Origin: Echiichthys vipera
Lineage: Eukaryota; Chordata; Actinopteri; Perciformes; Trachinidae
Direction: 5' to 3'
DNA length: 64,000 bases
NCBI GenBank assembly: GCA_963691815.1
Contig: OY829647.1
Location: forward strand, 16,506,947 to 16,570,946
Shown: piece after piece, positions 1 through 24,335 of the stretch
How the letters are laid out: each line of letters starts with the position of its first letter
Position numbering within the stretch: position 1 is the first letter of the stretch
Notes under the pieces: model-generated
The model's database searches: none
What the model was told of the DNA's origin: nothing
What the model saw: the letters and a program-made list of their open reading frames with translations, nothing else
Made by a program: the position numbers and the translations under genes

Positions 1-63
<63 letters not shown>
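1..63. repeat. (CA)n microsatellite at the left edge
   Basis: Uninterrupted CA dinucleotides run from the first base, so the array continues off the window. It lies inside intron 1 of the AP-1 mu gene. Confidence 0.97.
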
Positions 64-66
<3 letters not shown>

Positions 67-1171
67 AATGTTTGGTAGGTTTAGTTTTAGTTTTTTTTGT
101 GATAAATCACTTAAACTTTAAATAATAAAATTGTCATTCAAAGGATTCAAATCCTGAAAATTATTGAATGTTTGGTAGTTTTGAGCAGGTTTGACGTTTT
201 TTAAGAGATTTATGAAAAAAGAAAATCAGAAAAGAATACTGATATGATGATTTTATAGCGTATAGTGTTTTGAGCGTGACCTTTTTCAGCCAGAAAGGTC
301 TCCAAAGGGAGCAAAATGCATAACTACAGTATAAAAGACTTGACAGAGAAAAAAACATTGGATTTCACAAATTTGGCTAAAAACAAGAGTTCTTACCAAA
401 ATGTACACCACAAGCTATAAGACAGCCAAAAGTATAACAATTGTTTTTAAAAACCTGAGAAAAATTGCCTTTTTTTTGCCCAAGAAGGCATAAGGGTTAA
501 ATACATAGAAGAAGAAAAAGGGGTCTGTCACTAATCCCCCCTACACTGTAAGTCTACAGACGGTTTCCACTTAAAGAACAATGACTACTTAGAATGGAAA
601 GACAAGATGTCTCAGATAAGACAGATGCCAAACAGGTCAAACCTGACTCCTGCTGAAGATGTAACCGCCTGATGTTATAGCTTACCACTGCTTGCTTGGA
701 TCAAGTCAAATGACATTTCAAATGTATCTTGTACACTTAACATACCCTTCATTACACACACAGAACACTTGATACCGTCACAGTAACACTTGTGTGTCAA
801 GTTACATTTCCTGTCTAGAGATAAAAGCATAAGTTTGTGCCATAACGACAAAAAAGATGGTGATAGAAATGCCACGACTGAAGGCTGCAGCAGGTACACA
901 GGTGCTTTGCTTTCACTGGAGACAGTCAAGGCTGCAGCCTGTACAGACTGACATGTACCCGGAAGTGAAGGCCAATGAATGAGTGTGTCGCAAGCTCTTC
1001 ATTAATTTTTAACGACGCAAACGCCCATTAAAGTTTAACAGTTAAAGCAACAGTTATAAGCGTCAACTAAACAGCCAAAAAGACGGATAAATGTGGGCTT
1101 TTATAACTTGTGTCGCTGAAAAAATAAGCAATGATCAGTGTCTGCAATCAGCCCCCCTGCATTAATCTTAC

Positions 1172-1213
1172 CTTCCCCTTCAGATCCAGCACAAACACAG
1201 CGGAGGCAGACAT
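1172..1213 (-). CDS. ap1m2: AP-1 complex mu subunit, first coding exon (ap1m2-like), partial
   Basis: Read on the minus strand, an ATG at 1213 opens 14 codons (MSASAVFVLDLKGK) followed by a good donor (AAG|GTAAGA). These residues are the conserved start of the AP-1 medium chain, and in AP1M genes coding exon 1 stops at this same Lys. The mu chain is the cargo-binding subunit of the AP-1 clathrin adaptor at the trans-Golgi network and endosomes. The rest of the gene lies beyond the left edge; 1-1171 is intron 1 and shows no matching second exon. Phe at position 7 agrees with AP1M2 and not AP1M1 (Tyr). AP1M2 also lies near ATG4D, SMARCA4 and LDLR on human 19p13.2. The family call is fairly safe despite the short match; the paralogue call rests partly on synteny. 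Confidence 0.72.
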
Positions 1214-1319
1214 GTTTGTACGCGCAGCAGAGAGCAAAGCAAACAAACTCAGATTAAAGTTCAACTCTCGAGTCTTCACTGCTTTGGATGTGGTTTCTCC
1301 ATCCAAACTGTAGAGTTAT

Positions 1320-1500
1320 ACGTTCATCAGCCCGAGGTGCTCGCGGACTCCTGCGTCTCTCTTTCCTGAAGGTGTCGTGACGTCACCACACGCAGGTGAA
1401 ACATTCACCAGCTCACCTGTGAGCGCAGAGAGGGGGAGGAGGAGAGGGGAGGAGGAGGGTGTGCTGCTCGGTTTATCCGCTAGAGGGCGCCACAGATACA
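1320..1500 (-). promoter_or_regulatory. Putative promoter of the AP-1 mu gene
   Basis: This GC-rich, CpG-containing stretch lies just upstream of the AP-1 mu start codon. It holds a perfect CRE palindrome (TGACGTCA, 1378-1385), purine-rich GGGGAGGAGGAG tracts around 1430-1460, and a CTCF-like motif (CCGCTAGAGGGCGCCA, 1477-1492). No TATA box is obvious. The role is inferred from position and motifs. Confidence 0.5.
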
Positions 1501-1567
1501 CAAACGATAGCAGGGACAGAACCATAGACTTCATCAGCCCTTGAATCATGTTGACTGATGTGATTGA

Positions 1568-2010
1568 AGTACTATTATAGTAGTAATAGCCTATATTCTA
1601 CTTAAGTAAAAGTAGTAATACCACAGTGTAGAAATACTGTTACAAGCATTCAAAATCATACTTAAGTAAAGGTCGGCTACAAAGATGTATCAGCATCAAA
1701 AGTAGGAAATATGCAGAATGGCCCATTTCAGAATGTGCATTACTTTATTATGATGAGTAATGCATTATTGTGAAATGATCTAATGTTCCAGCTGGTAGAT
1801 GAATATATTGCCAGTGCCGGCTATAGCTAATAATGTATCTTAATTCATACTTTTATTTATATTTTGTATTGATAATTCAAATCAAATGCTGTCAAATAAA
1901 TGTAGTGGTGTCAAAGTATAAATTAGAATAGAATGAAAATACTGAAGTAAAGTACAAGTATCTCAAAATGATACATACTTAAGTACGCCTACAGTACTTG
2001 AGGATAAGTT
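1568..2010 (+). mobile_element. Non-autonomous DNA transposon (percomorph 'ACTTAAGTAAAAGTA' family)
   Basis: The ends carry inverted ACTTAAGTA-type sequences ('ctacttaagtaaaagta' at about 1598 and 'acatacttaagtacgcctacagtacttga' near 1973-2001). The body holds blocks such as 'gcagaatggcccatttcagaat' and 'gctgtcaaataaatgtagtgg' that I recognise from a very abundant percomorph MITE. It has no coding capacity. Family assignment is from memory of the consensus. Confidence 0.65.
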
Positions 2011-4324
2011 GCGTTGTATCCATAGACTGTATAAAACATCACAGTATTTCACTTCTTTGTCATTGAAAAAAAAATCATCTTTGCAAACAAGATGTGCATG
2101 TAAGTGTATGTTGTTGTATACTCATTAATGCTTCTCTTTACTTTTGGACTGTAGAACTAGGAACAACATTTTTTTCTACACACTTGTTATGTCTATTCCT
2201 GTTGATATATATATATATACATGAATACATGATAAAGAAATAATGCTTTACCCAAATAAGTTCATTTTCAACCATGTGAAGCATTTGTTTAATGTTATTG
2301 AAACTGTATATCCTTCTTTTTATTTTTATTTTTTTATGTAATTTATTCTCAGCCTCTACACATAGACCTGTGTACACAATCACTCAAAATAGATTCATAC
2401 AACTTTCAAAGGTCATCTATAGCTGTTTACTAGACAGTGATTGGAGCTGTGAGCAAAAACTGAATCATAGCCTTAAGATAAACATTGTGCACCAACTCAG
2501 GAGTCGTCCACTTACTGCACATGTCTCATTGTTTACTGGCGAATATAGAACATGTAAGCCTTAAAATATAGATATTGTGCAGATTTCTGATCCCTGTCAA
2601 AGACCTAGTAAAGTAAACAAATCTATAAGTCCTTGAGGCAGAATGACTTTAGGCATCATTACCGCAGTATCTGAAGGAAACATTTTTGTAGGAAAAATAA
2701 ATAGAACAAATATGGATGACTTTCTTTTTATGCATATCCTGCAAAATGTACACTTTAAAATAAACGTATTGCAAGTTCTTTATGGGTTATACATCCCTTT
2801 CTTTAGGTCATTATATGTTTTCTTAACAGCTAATTGATGAAAGTTGCTCTTCTCTCTATCTTCACCGTGTCGACGACAGCCTCTGGCTTCAGTGTTGCAG
2901 AAGCTCTTACTGATCACATGCCTGGCGTATTTCTTAAGCCATAAACCTTGTTCTACAAGATCAGCATGTATTACCACCCCCCACCCACCACCCCCATCCC
3001 TAGGGCCTCTGCCTCTATATACTGCTTCTTATCAGGCATGTGTAGGTTGGCAGTGACTAAGAATAACACAATGCCAGAACAGAGGCGTGCGAACGTCTCT
3101 GAAGGACAGATGGAGACCTGTCTTTTCCAATATCCCACTCCCTTTGTCCATATAAGTTTGGTTCTTATCTGTTTATCTAATGAGATATGACCATATCTGA
3201 GCTGTAAATGAGATAACCACACCTTAAACGTGTTGTTTTCACACAGGATATGAGCTCTAGTAAGACTATCATAATGAAGTATTCAAAGCATTCTGCGTTT
3301 CGTCGCTTTTTCCAGCCGAGGTTAGCATCTACAAATGTTTGGGTTTTAAATGTCGACCCTTAAGGCCCAAATCAATCTGAAGCTACAGGAAGAGAATTTT
3401 TCCTTAATGTAAACATCATTGTTATTCCCTTCAGCTCCAACCTCATGTAGTATGTTTAACTCTCCCTCACTGGCTCATGTGATCTGGATTATAGCGGATC
3501 CCCCTACAGTGGCTGAGGTCCAACACAAACATATGGAAAGACTCAGCCTAGGAGAAAAAAACGTGACTTTTCTTTACTGCAGCTCCAACTGAAATGCCAC
3601 TGAAACTCTTTGACCCATTTCCTTACTGTAGACACGACTATTATTATTATCTTAACATACTTCCCTTTCGGAATCTGATTCATGTCAGCTGAGGACATAA
3701 GCATTGGCCAACGTTCAATATAATTTTGGTCTTGAAATGTACTGCAGCACCCAGCACAGCACAGAATTATGTTTCATAATCACCTAACTATCAAAATAAT
3801 TTTAAAGCAAAAATGGCGATTTATATATCATCTAATCGTCCAGCCTTACAGCACGACAATTACAGGGGCCAACATCTGAAGGGGATCCACAGTAATTCCA
3901 ACAGGATTATTGCACTAAATAAAAGCAGAATCATGGACGAGTCATCTTTGAAAGGGGCTGAATCTTTATTCATGCCACTGGTCATAAGTGTGACCTTATC
4001 AGCTCACAAAGATTACCTTAAATCCATCATCAACCAATATGTTGTGTCATGAGAAAGACAGCTATGGAACTGTAGGTCTACTCTTTAACCTTCTCTGCTT
4101 CGTCACCCGAGTACCACCTAAGGAGTCTTCTGTATAAAGTGGAAACATACTGTGAGGGTCAGAGCAGCTGAGCTCAGCATGATGACTCAGAGCGAAAGAG
4201 ATATTAGTGAGATTTCCTGAGATGTGTGTTTCGATAACAGCTGTCAGTGCTGGTTTTGGAATTGATACTGGATTCCCAACAGAGCTGCTTATGACTATAC
4301 AATACAATACAATATCAGTTGCAT

Positions 4325-4368
4325 CCTCCTGCCTCCAGCCTCCTGCCTCCTGCCTCCTGCCTCCTGCG
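4325..4368. repeat. Short tandem repeat, CCTCCTG(C) units
   Basis: About five imperfect copies of a 7-8 base unit (cctcctg/cctgcct) stand in tandem in intergenic DNA. Confidence 0.8.
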
Positions 4369-5031
4369 GCCAGAGATCCTGTGGTTCAGCTCGTTCAACC
4401 CCCGGTTGCCAGGAGAGACCAAAAAGGCATTTGTTGTTAACTTGGTTGATCACCTAACAGGGAAATATCTACCCTGCCATCCACCGCCACCTTCCACTGT
4501 CAATTTTTGAGGACACTCCCCTTCGCTTACGAGTCAGTGGTGTGAGATGCAGCTCCACCCTTTGGCTGCCAGCTGGCCAATAAAAAGATGGGAGACATAT
4601 GTAAATAATGAGGTGAGTAGATGCTATTGATGACATAGAGCATAGCAGACAGCAGGTGTCATTTGTCACCTGAGCCTCAGGTGTCCCTGCCTATTTACCT
4701 CCTGGGCGCAGCACCCAATGACACAGGCTGATTTGTTTTAAAGAGCAAACGATGGAGCTGCTGGTAGTAATGGATAGATGCAATTAGCCCCGTTAATGGT
4801 TTAAATCACCATTTGATTTGTGTCAGACACAATCAAAATTAAAGTTGATGCAAAAAAACTACAGACACCATTTAGCCTTTATAAGATGTGATGCTGATGG
4901 AGGCGTGGAGTCCTTTACGCTGGAATGCGGATCCCAGCTCCTGAAAGACAACATACCAAAACCTCCCGGTGCAGCGCAGCATGTCCCTGAACAGGGCCTG
5001 TCCCCTCGTCTCTGACGTCAAACCCCGCCCT

Positions 5032-5033
<2 letters not shown>

Positions 5034-5123
<90 letters not shown>

Positions 5124-5135
5124 CACACACACACA
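5034..5135. repeat. (CA)n microsatellite
   Basis: About 50 CA units with one CG interruption near 5117. Confidence 0.97.
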
Positions 5136-6959
5136 GCGTCAATTTAAACTCATATAAATTGTTGTCATGAAACACTTTCTTTCTGGGAAACACTTTCCCT
5201 GCAGTGGTAGTGTTGAGTTAAATTTGAATATATTTGAACAAGTCTGGGTCACCCAAGCAGGACAATTACCTCTCTTGAGGTGAAACATTTGCTGCATCAT
5301 GACCTCTGGCATAGGGATCCTGATCATCTGGTCTCTGTCATGCACGCACTCACCTAAGCATCAGTTTACATGATTTGTATCCTGTTTTTTTTTTATTACT
5401 CAACAGCTTTTCTTATGGACTCTTTGTTACTGGTTTCACCTTCCCTTTCTGTTAGGAGGGCTGTATATGGTTGATAAATCACTTCCCATTGATGGTAGAC
5501 CACTGCCTCACCATTGACCGCCCCCACTGCGCTCTGATGCACTCCAGAGAGAGGAACCATTACTGAACATGAATTATGGAGGACGTATATTAGATTATTG
5601 AGAGGATGTTTGCTGGTTGTTTGCTTTTATGGGTGTGTCAGGCCATCTCTTAATATTCAAACAGAACCCTCATCTTTCTTTCTTACATAACTTATGTTGA
5701 ATTCTACGTAAGAGTTTAAATTCTCTTTATCCAATGGGGACACTACAGAGGACGGAAGCCGACAAAATCGCTAATAAATAGACAAATTATTTGATTAATT
5801 AATATACTATTAAATTAACTAAAACACAAGGCATTCATTGATTGTTAAACTGTTACAGTAATTGATATTTTTTGTTTTAATATGCTTCTGTATCATTTTC
5901 CTTTTTAATTTCTCTCTCTCTCTTTATTTCCACAATCTGATTCATTGCTGAATTACATTTTTCTATATATTTCTTTGTAGATTGCTTGGTTGTTATGCAA
6001 ATAAAATAATGCAGAAAAGAAATAGTGTATGTATGAAAGTAAATACATTTTAAAAATGGATAAATACATTTGAAATGGATTTTAGATTAAAATGAAAACA
6101 AAATTAAAGGGAAAATTAAAAAGAACAGCAACTGAATTGACGGAAATGATACAAAGGTAAAAAAAATAAAGATTGCGGCAGATGCTGTCCTGCATAGAAA
6201 CATGGCAGTCATTGTAGGTACTTATGTGAATAACTTACAGTGGGAACATTCATCATTTGCTCCTGTAATCGAGCCAAATAACTGTCTGTGAGTGATTAAC
6301 GGAGGAGCGCAAGCGTTTATTAATTCTGAACTGATTGCCTTTCTGTTTAACCAAAACCAACATGTGAAACCAGCAGATGATTCAAAAGAGAGGAAGCACA
6401 ATTGTTTATAAAATGCTCTTTAGAAAAAGGCAGAGAGTCTGATGGTGATATGTTCAAGCACCCATCCACTGCCTTTGTATTATGATGTCAATGAAGAGCG
6501 ATGGCAACGCTCCCAGGCAACACTAAACAGGTTTCATGGACAACCATTGTCCCAAGAATAAGCTTTGCTTTGCCAGTGGAGAGCTCTGTAATACATTTAG
6601 TATTGAGGTCAGTTTATACCTCTTATTTGAATAAAATCTAATCAACAGTCATGAGACAGTTTTTTTGGTCTTTTTTTTTAGGGGGGGGGGCTCTATTGAA
6701 GTGTGGGGTGTCCTTAAATAGCTGTCATATACAGGCCTATATATTCAGTTTGGAAATACACTGATACTGTCGATCTAATTCTCTGAATTACTAAAGGGAT
6801 CCTATTAATTATATTTTGCCTTTTTTATTTTCTTTGTCCAATTGTTTTGTCCCCTTGTTTTTTTGTGTATTAGTAAGTATATTGTCTTATCATCAGATTG
6901 TTATGTGTGTTATGTGTATAATTTACCTGTATTATGTTTTTAAAAGAGACAGAAAGACA

Positions 6960-8660
6960 TGTTTTAAAAGTTGTTTTTTTTATTTAAAAAAAAGACCAGC
7001 ACATCCACAATGCATTGAGCATTAACAAGCACGCTGCTCAGCATCAATCTTTGTCCAAACAGTACATACATTTTGCCGTGACAGAGAACATCGTGCTTTG
7101 CACACTACAGTTTGTGCCTTAATCTCACAGTGAAAGCAATAATTCCTATCAACAGAAAAGCTGAATCAAAATAAATTATCTAATTTATCACTGAAAAAGT
7201 GATAAATTGTATAAGGGACAAAAAGAGCTTCTTTAGCATTTATCTGTATAGTAACTCTTACAGGATGTCGCACACATAAAACTGAGCAGGTGACCAAAGT
7301 TTTGATTGAATATAAGTTAAATAACAGCTGTACAATGTATGACTGGCTTAGCTGGAACAAAAACACCCTGGTAGGTACTGCCATATAGTATTACTGTATT
7401 TACAGCCAGACGACAATAATCCAAAACCTTCTCTCAAGTGTTTCCATAAATAAATAAAAGAATCTCTTACATATTTACAATATTTCTTGATTAACATTTA
7501 CAGATGTAAAAAAGCAACACCAAAGTAAACTTAAGATTGAGTTTTGCAAAATATTTACAATAATTATTTACAGTGTTATGATAAGTAATCATCTACAGTA
7601 ACTTTTTACTTAAAGAGATATTTTGCTAATATCCAGCTCTGTGTAACAGCAATGTGGCAGTGTGTGTAGATGAACAGTGTCTGGCTCTGTGGCCACAGCG
7701 TACAGAGTTCGGAGGATCGGAGGTCTGCCGAGAACTGCTGATGGCACGTAATGACGTGTTTTGCATGTTTTATGTCATCCGGTGAACTTTACCGGTGCTA
7801 CGCTCCCCGTGGATAAAAAATCAGCAAAGTATCCCTTTAACTATCTTCATTAAAAATAGAACATTTCCTTCATTTTGCTTTACTTCACAACAGCGTTGCC
7901 ATTTACAATGTAAACCATCTGTGACTGTCCACACTGAGATACATTGTTTGAAGATGGGTCACAATAGGAACAACAAAATAACTTAAGACTACTGATTTAA
8001 ATGGGATTTACACTTAGGACATGGTGGATGATAAAGACAGATGCCTCGGATATGGAAACAAACTACATGTGCAACTCTGTACCTAAAAGAAGAGAAGGCT
8101 ACAGTATAATTATGAAGGCAATGTCTTCCTGGGGCTAAAGTACCATAGTATTAACCACCACAGAAACTGTAAAAAAATAATTGTTGCTGACTACCAGTGT
8201 GAGGCTGGAAGGCACACATGAGTGTAAAGAGAGTATAGGCCAGGGTTTTCAAGTTAAACTTGCAGAACATGCATTAGATGTATTTAATCAACACACTTGG
8301 TGGCAAAGCAATATTTTTCAAAATTCTTTAAAAGAGTCAAGGCTCTTGGATTAACAACATCATCTTCTGAAACCATGCATTAGTCCTTCATTTTGAAACC
8401 ATTTTGTGGTCTGACTAAAGGGCTTCCTGCAGTTCTGCTTCATTTTGCCATAGTTGTGTCTTTTTTTCCTTCATTTTTTTAGTTCTTCAGATTTGGACGG
8501 CACAGTGCTGAGGTCAGAAACATCTGCAATAAAATGAGCTCACCAAAGGGGGTGGGGGGGCTGTACTGTGAAGCAGCAGCAGTAGAAAAAAAAGGCCTTT
8601 GTTCCTTCACGTTTGCATCGGGGAAAAAAATCACTTTGAATAAAGCTCTCCATCTTTGGG
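6960..8660 (-). other. ldlr: ldlr 3' untranslated region (approximate end)
   Basis: Sequence downstream of the ldlr stop codon. A minus-strand AATAAA hexamer (TTTATT on plus, 6978-6983) sits where a roughly 1.7 kb 3' UTR would end; other AATAAA copies could be used. The UTR is A/U-rich and has an overlapping AU-rich element: the minus strand reads TTATTTATTTATGG near 7445-7460. Human LDLR mRNA is known to be destabilised through 3' UTR AREs, so the element may be functional. The 3' end was not seen directly and is inferred. Confidence 0.55.
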
Positions 8661-21774
<13,114 letters not shown>

Positions 21775-21958
21775 GTCTTGTCCTCCTTTTTTGCCCTTAT
21801 TTGACAACTAAAAAAGTCAAGAGTCACTCAGCTATGATGAGCGCAGATATGGAGGAGTGGGCAACCTCACAACAGCAGATCTGTGCGTAAAAAGGCTCTG
21901 GATCAGACGGAAAGGGCAGACAGCAGATTCACGCCGCTGCTGTGCGTAAAAGGCGAGT

Positions 21959-22090
21959 GCCAGCAAAATATTATGGGGTCCGAGTCACATCTGAAGACTT
22001 TCTATGATGCTGACAGGAGGGCGGTGCTAGAACAGTGGTGTGATGTTTAATAGTGGACGTGAGCACCGCCGAGGGGAGGAGCCACAGTGT
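21959..22090 (-). promoter_or_regulatory. ldlr: ldlr promoter with sterol-response-like element
   Basis: Reading the minus strand, GGCTCCTCCCCTCGGC (near 22083-22066) is followed by ATCACACCACTG (SRE-like, 22044-22033) and then CACCGCCCTCCTG (22027-22015). Human LDLR has the same order, an Sp1-type repeat, the SRE-1 ATCACCCCAC and another Sp1-type repeat, just upstream of its start site. The fish core differs from human SRE-1 at one base. An AT-rich ATAATATTTTGC (21974-21963) lies downstream. The start codon is 261 bases from the SRE-like core. This would be the SREBP2-responsive control of receptor synthesis. Function is inferred; a second SRE-like ATCACCCCTC occurs on the plus strand at 22142-22151. 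Confidence 0.6.
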
Positions 22091-23629
22091 TGCTGTATCA
22101 CTGTGTGGGCGTGTGCGTGCGTGTGTGTGTATTGTCCTTCCATCACCCCTCCATCCCCCCATCTCTTCCTCCCAAATCGGTGTATTCCTGTGTGTGTGTA
22201 AGAGAGATAATGAATGAAAGTAAGTGGACAAACTGAAACAGAATTAACAAAGTAAGTTCATATCTTACCAAACGTGTTGATGATACAGCAGTCTCTCTAA
22301 GAGGCAGCTTTTACAGTGATAAACCCACAGTCACGCCCTACAGAAGAGGGTCACTGTAATGATTTAGCATTAGAAAAGGGAGAAAGAAACCCAGTGTTTA
22401 TAAGAAACCACATGTGAGCATGTGCTAACACATGGGGAGTCCTCTATAGCAGCAGGGGTTTGTGGGTAAACTAAAGGGGGTGACACATACTGCAGCTTTG
22501 TTTCCCACAGAGATGAGGTGGAGGAAGCTTTCCCAACAGCTGCCAGACTCATATACACAGGAAACTCTCTCCACAACATTTTCATAGTTTAGTTTGCCTA
22601 TGTGCTCAAATCGATGCTGAAAAATGTGTACACTCAGTACACTCAGTATAAAGTCTAAATAGCTCTCGCAAATAATTTTATTTTATAATTTAACCTTGTG
22701 GTAGCACTACCCCCTCACAGGATTGCTTTGTGCTATTGTTAATATCAAACACATCAATCCAGTCCAAAGAGAAAAAAATGACACAACAATTAATTAGTTT
22801 ATTAGTTGATGGTAAAGTTGTAGTGAATCCAGTAATGTAGGGCTCACCGATCAGGATTGCCCAATTGCATGGGCAAGTAAAATGCCACGTCAAGCGGGTA
22901 AATCCAGCAACTCACTTGAAGGAATACCTTAACACATCGACAAAACAAAAAGGAAGGCTTTTGGGGGGGGAAAAAGTGTAACTTTGGAGGATACTCATTG
23001 GATTTTATTAAATCTGACTAATCAGAATTTTGGAATTAGGACTGTGGATTTTGTCCCTGGTTGCAGAACAGATCATTAATCGGCCATTATGAACATGGAA
23101 AGTAATTATAACAAGCAAAAAGAGTTTCAATGCACATATGAGCATATGAAACTTGTTTTAAGACAGACTTTAAAGCTCCTTCCTGAAAGTCAGTCAAAAT
23201 GTAAGCAGCTCTTTTCACTGGAATGTGAAACAAAAGAATCTACTGATGCTGCATCTGGTTAATATGTATCCACATTCACTGCATTGTGGTCCTCCTCACA
23301 GGCAAACAGAACATTTGCAAAACAAAAGATCACCATTAGTAATGAATGATGCAAAATGTGTCTGGGAAAGATGATAACCAGCTCTGTCATATTTTCCATG
23401 GAAGTGATATTCACTAGAAGAAAGTGCTCTACATCACTTCTTATCCCTCCATTCCTGCTGATTTATGAACGTAACTTTCCAAAAGATAAATAGAGGATCC
23501 AGAGTGTCTCAGAAAAGTGATTCAGACATTTCCTGACTTACCCCACACATGCAGGATTTAGTTCGTATCATGATAAAATATATTGGGGTGTTATGACTTT
23601 ACAAACTGGATGAGAAGTAAAGCATTTTT

Positions 23630-23630
<1 letters not shown>

Positions 23631-23662
<32 letters not shown>
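23631..23662. repeat. (TG)n microsatellite
   Basis: About 16 TG units; a second, impure TG/CG stretch follows at 23804-23846. Confidence 0.95.
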
Positions 23663-23664
<2 letters not shown>

Positions 23665-24242
23665 GAGAGAGAGGGCGGCGGGGTCCTGGTAGAAGCAGGG
23701 AATGAGCAGTGGGAGGTATTCCGGGAATGTGGAAATAGTGGCTGGATCACATATTCTGCTACACCCAATGTTAACACACCCACTGAGAGTGCCTTAACGT
23801 TAGTGTGTGCGTGTGCGTGTGCCTGTGTGTGAGTGTGTGTGTGTGCACACAATCTAAAACAACACCTGTCACCTGTACAAGGTTTAGTAAAACATCTACT
23901 TCACCTACTTCCGAAGAAGACGGTAACATGTGAGTCATACTGAACGACTACATCAGTGTCAAAGAATCCCCTCCGTGTGCGACTCATACAAAAAGACAAC
24001 AGGCCATTGATATGTCAGAGTGGTAAAAGCACACGTGTTACTTTTAGCAGTGACGAAGGCTCTGCACAAGTGTCCCAGAAAACCAAGACAGCATGGACGA
24101 CACCAGGACCCTGAAACTGAAGCAACTAAATGGAATTCAGCCATCAGTCATTTTAGTATTGACACCTGTGCTTTTCATAGTGTGACACGTTCAAGTGTCG
24201 TCTGTGATAAAGGTCTGTTTTATTACCTCTAACCAGCTTTAA

Positions 24243-24335
24243 CCAATTCAATTCAATTTTATTTACAGTGCCAAATCATAACAAAAGTTATCTCAAGACA
24301 CTGTAAACATAGAGTAGGTAAAGACCCCACAAAGA
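24243..24335 (-). mobile_element. Retroposon 3' end, GAATT-tailed family (copy 1)
   Basis: The reverse strand reads GTCTTGAGATAACTTTTGTTATGATTTGGCACTGTAAATAAAATTGAATTGAATTG. The same sequence occurs at 35187-35353, 48470-48778 and 52570-52665. The (GAATT)n tail is typical of a LINE or LINE-dependent retroposon 3' end. The family name is unknown to me. Confidence 0.75.

Larger units (their letters stand above)
2011..6950. other. Intergenic spacer between ldlr 3' end and the AP-1 mu promoter
   Basis: No exon with recognisable protein similarity was found on either strand. It contains AT-rich sequence, a short tandem 'CCTCCTGC' array near 4325-4368, a (CA)n array at 5034-5135, and homopolymer T/G at 6672-6691. 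The short open frames here look random. Confidence 0.6.
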
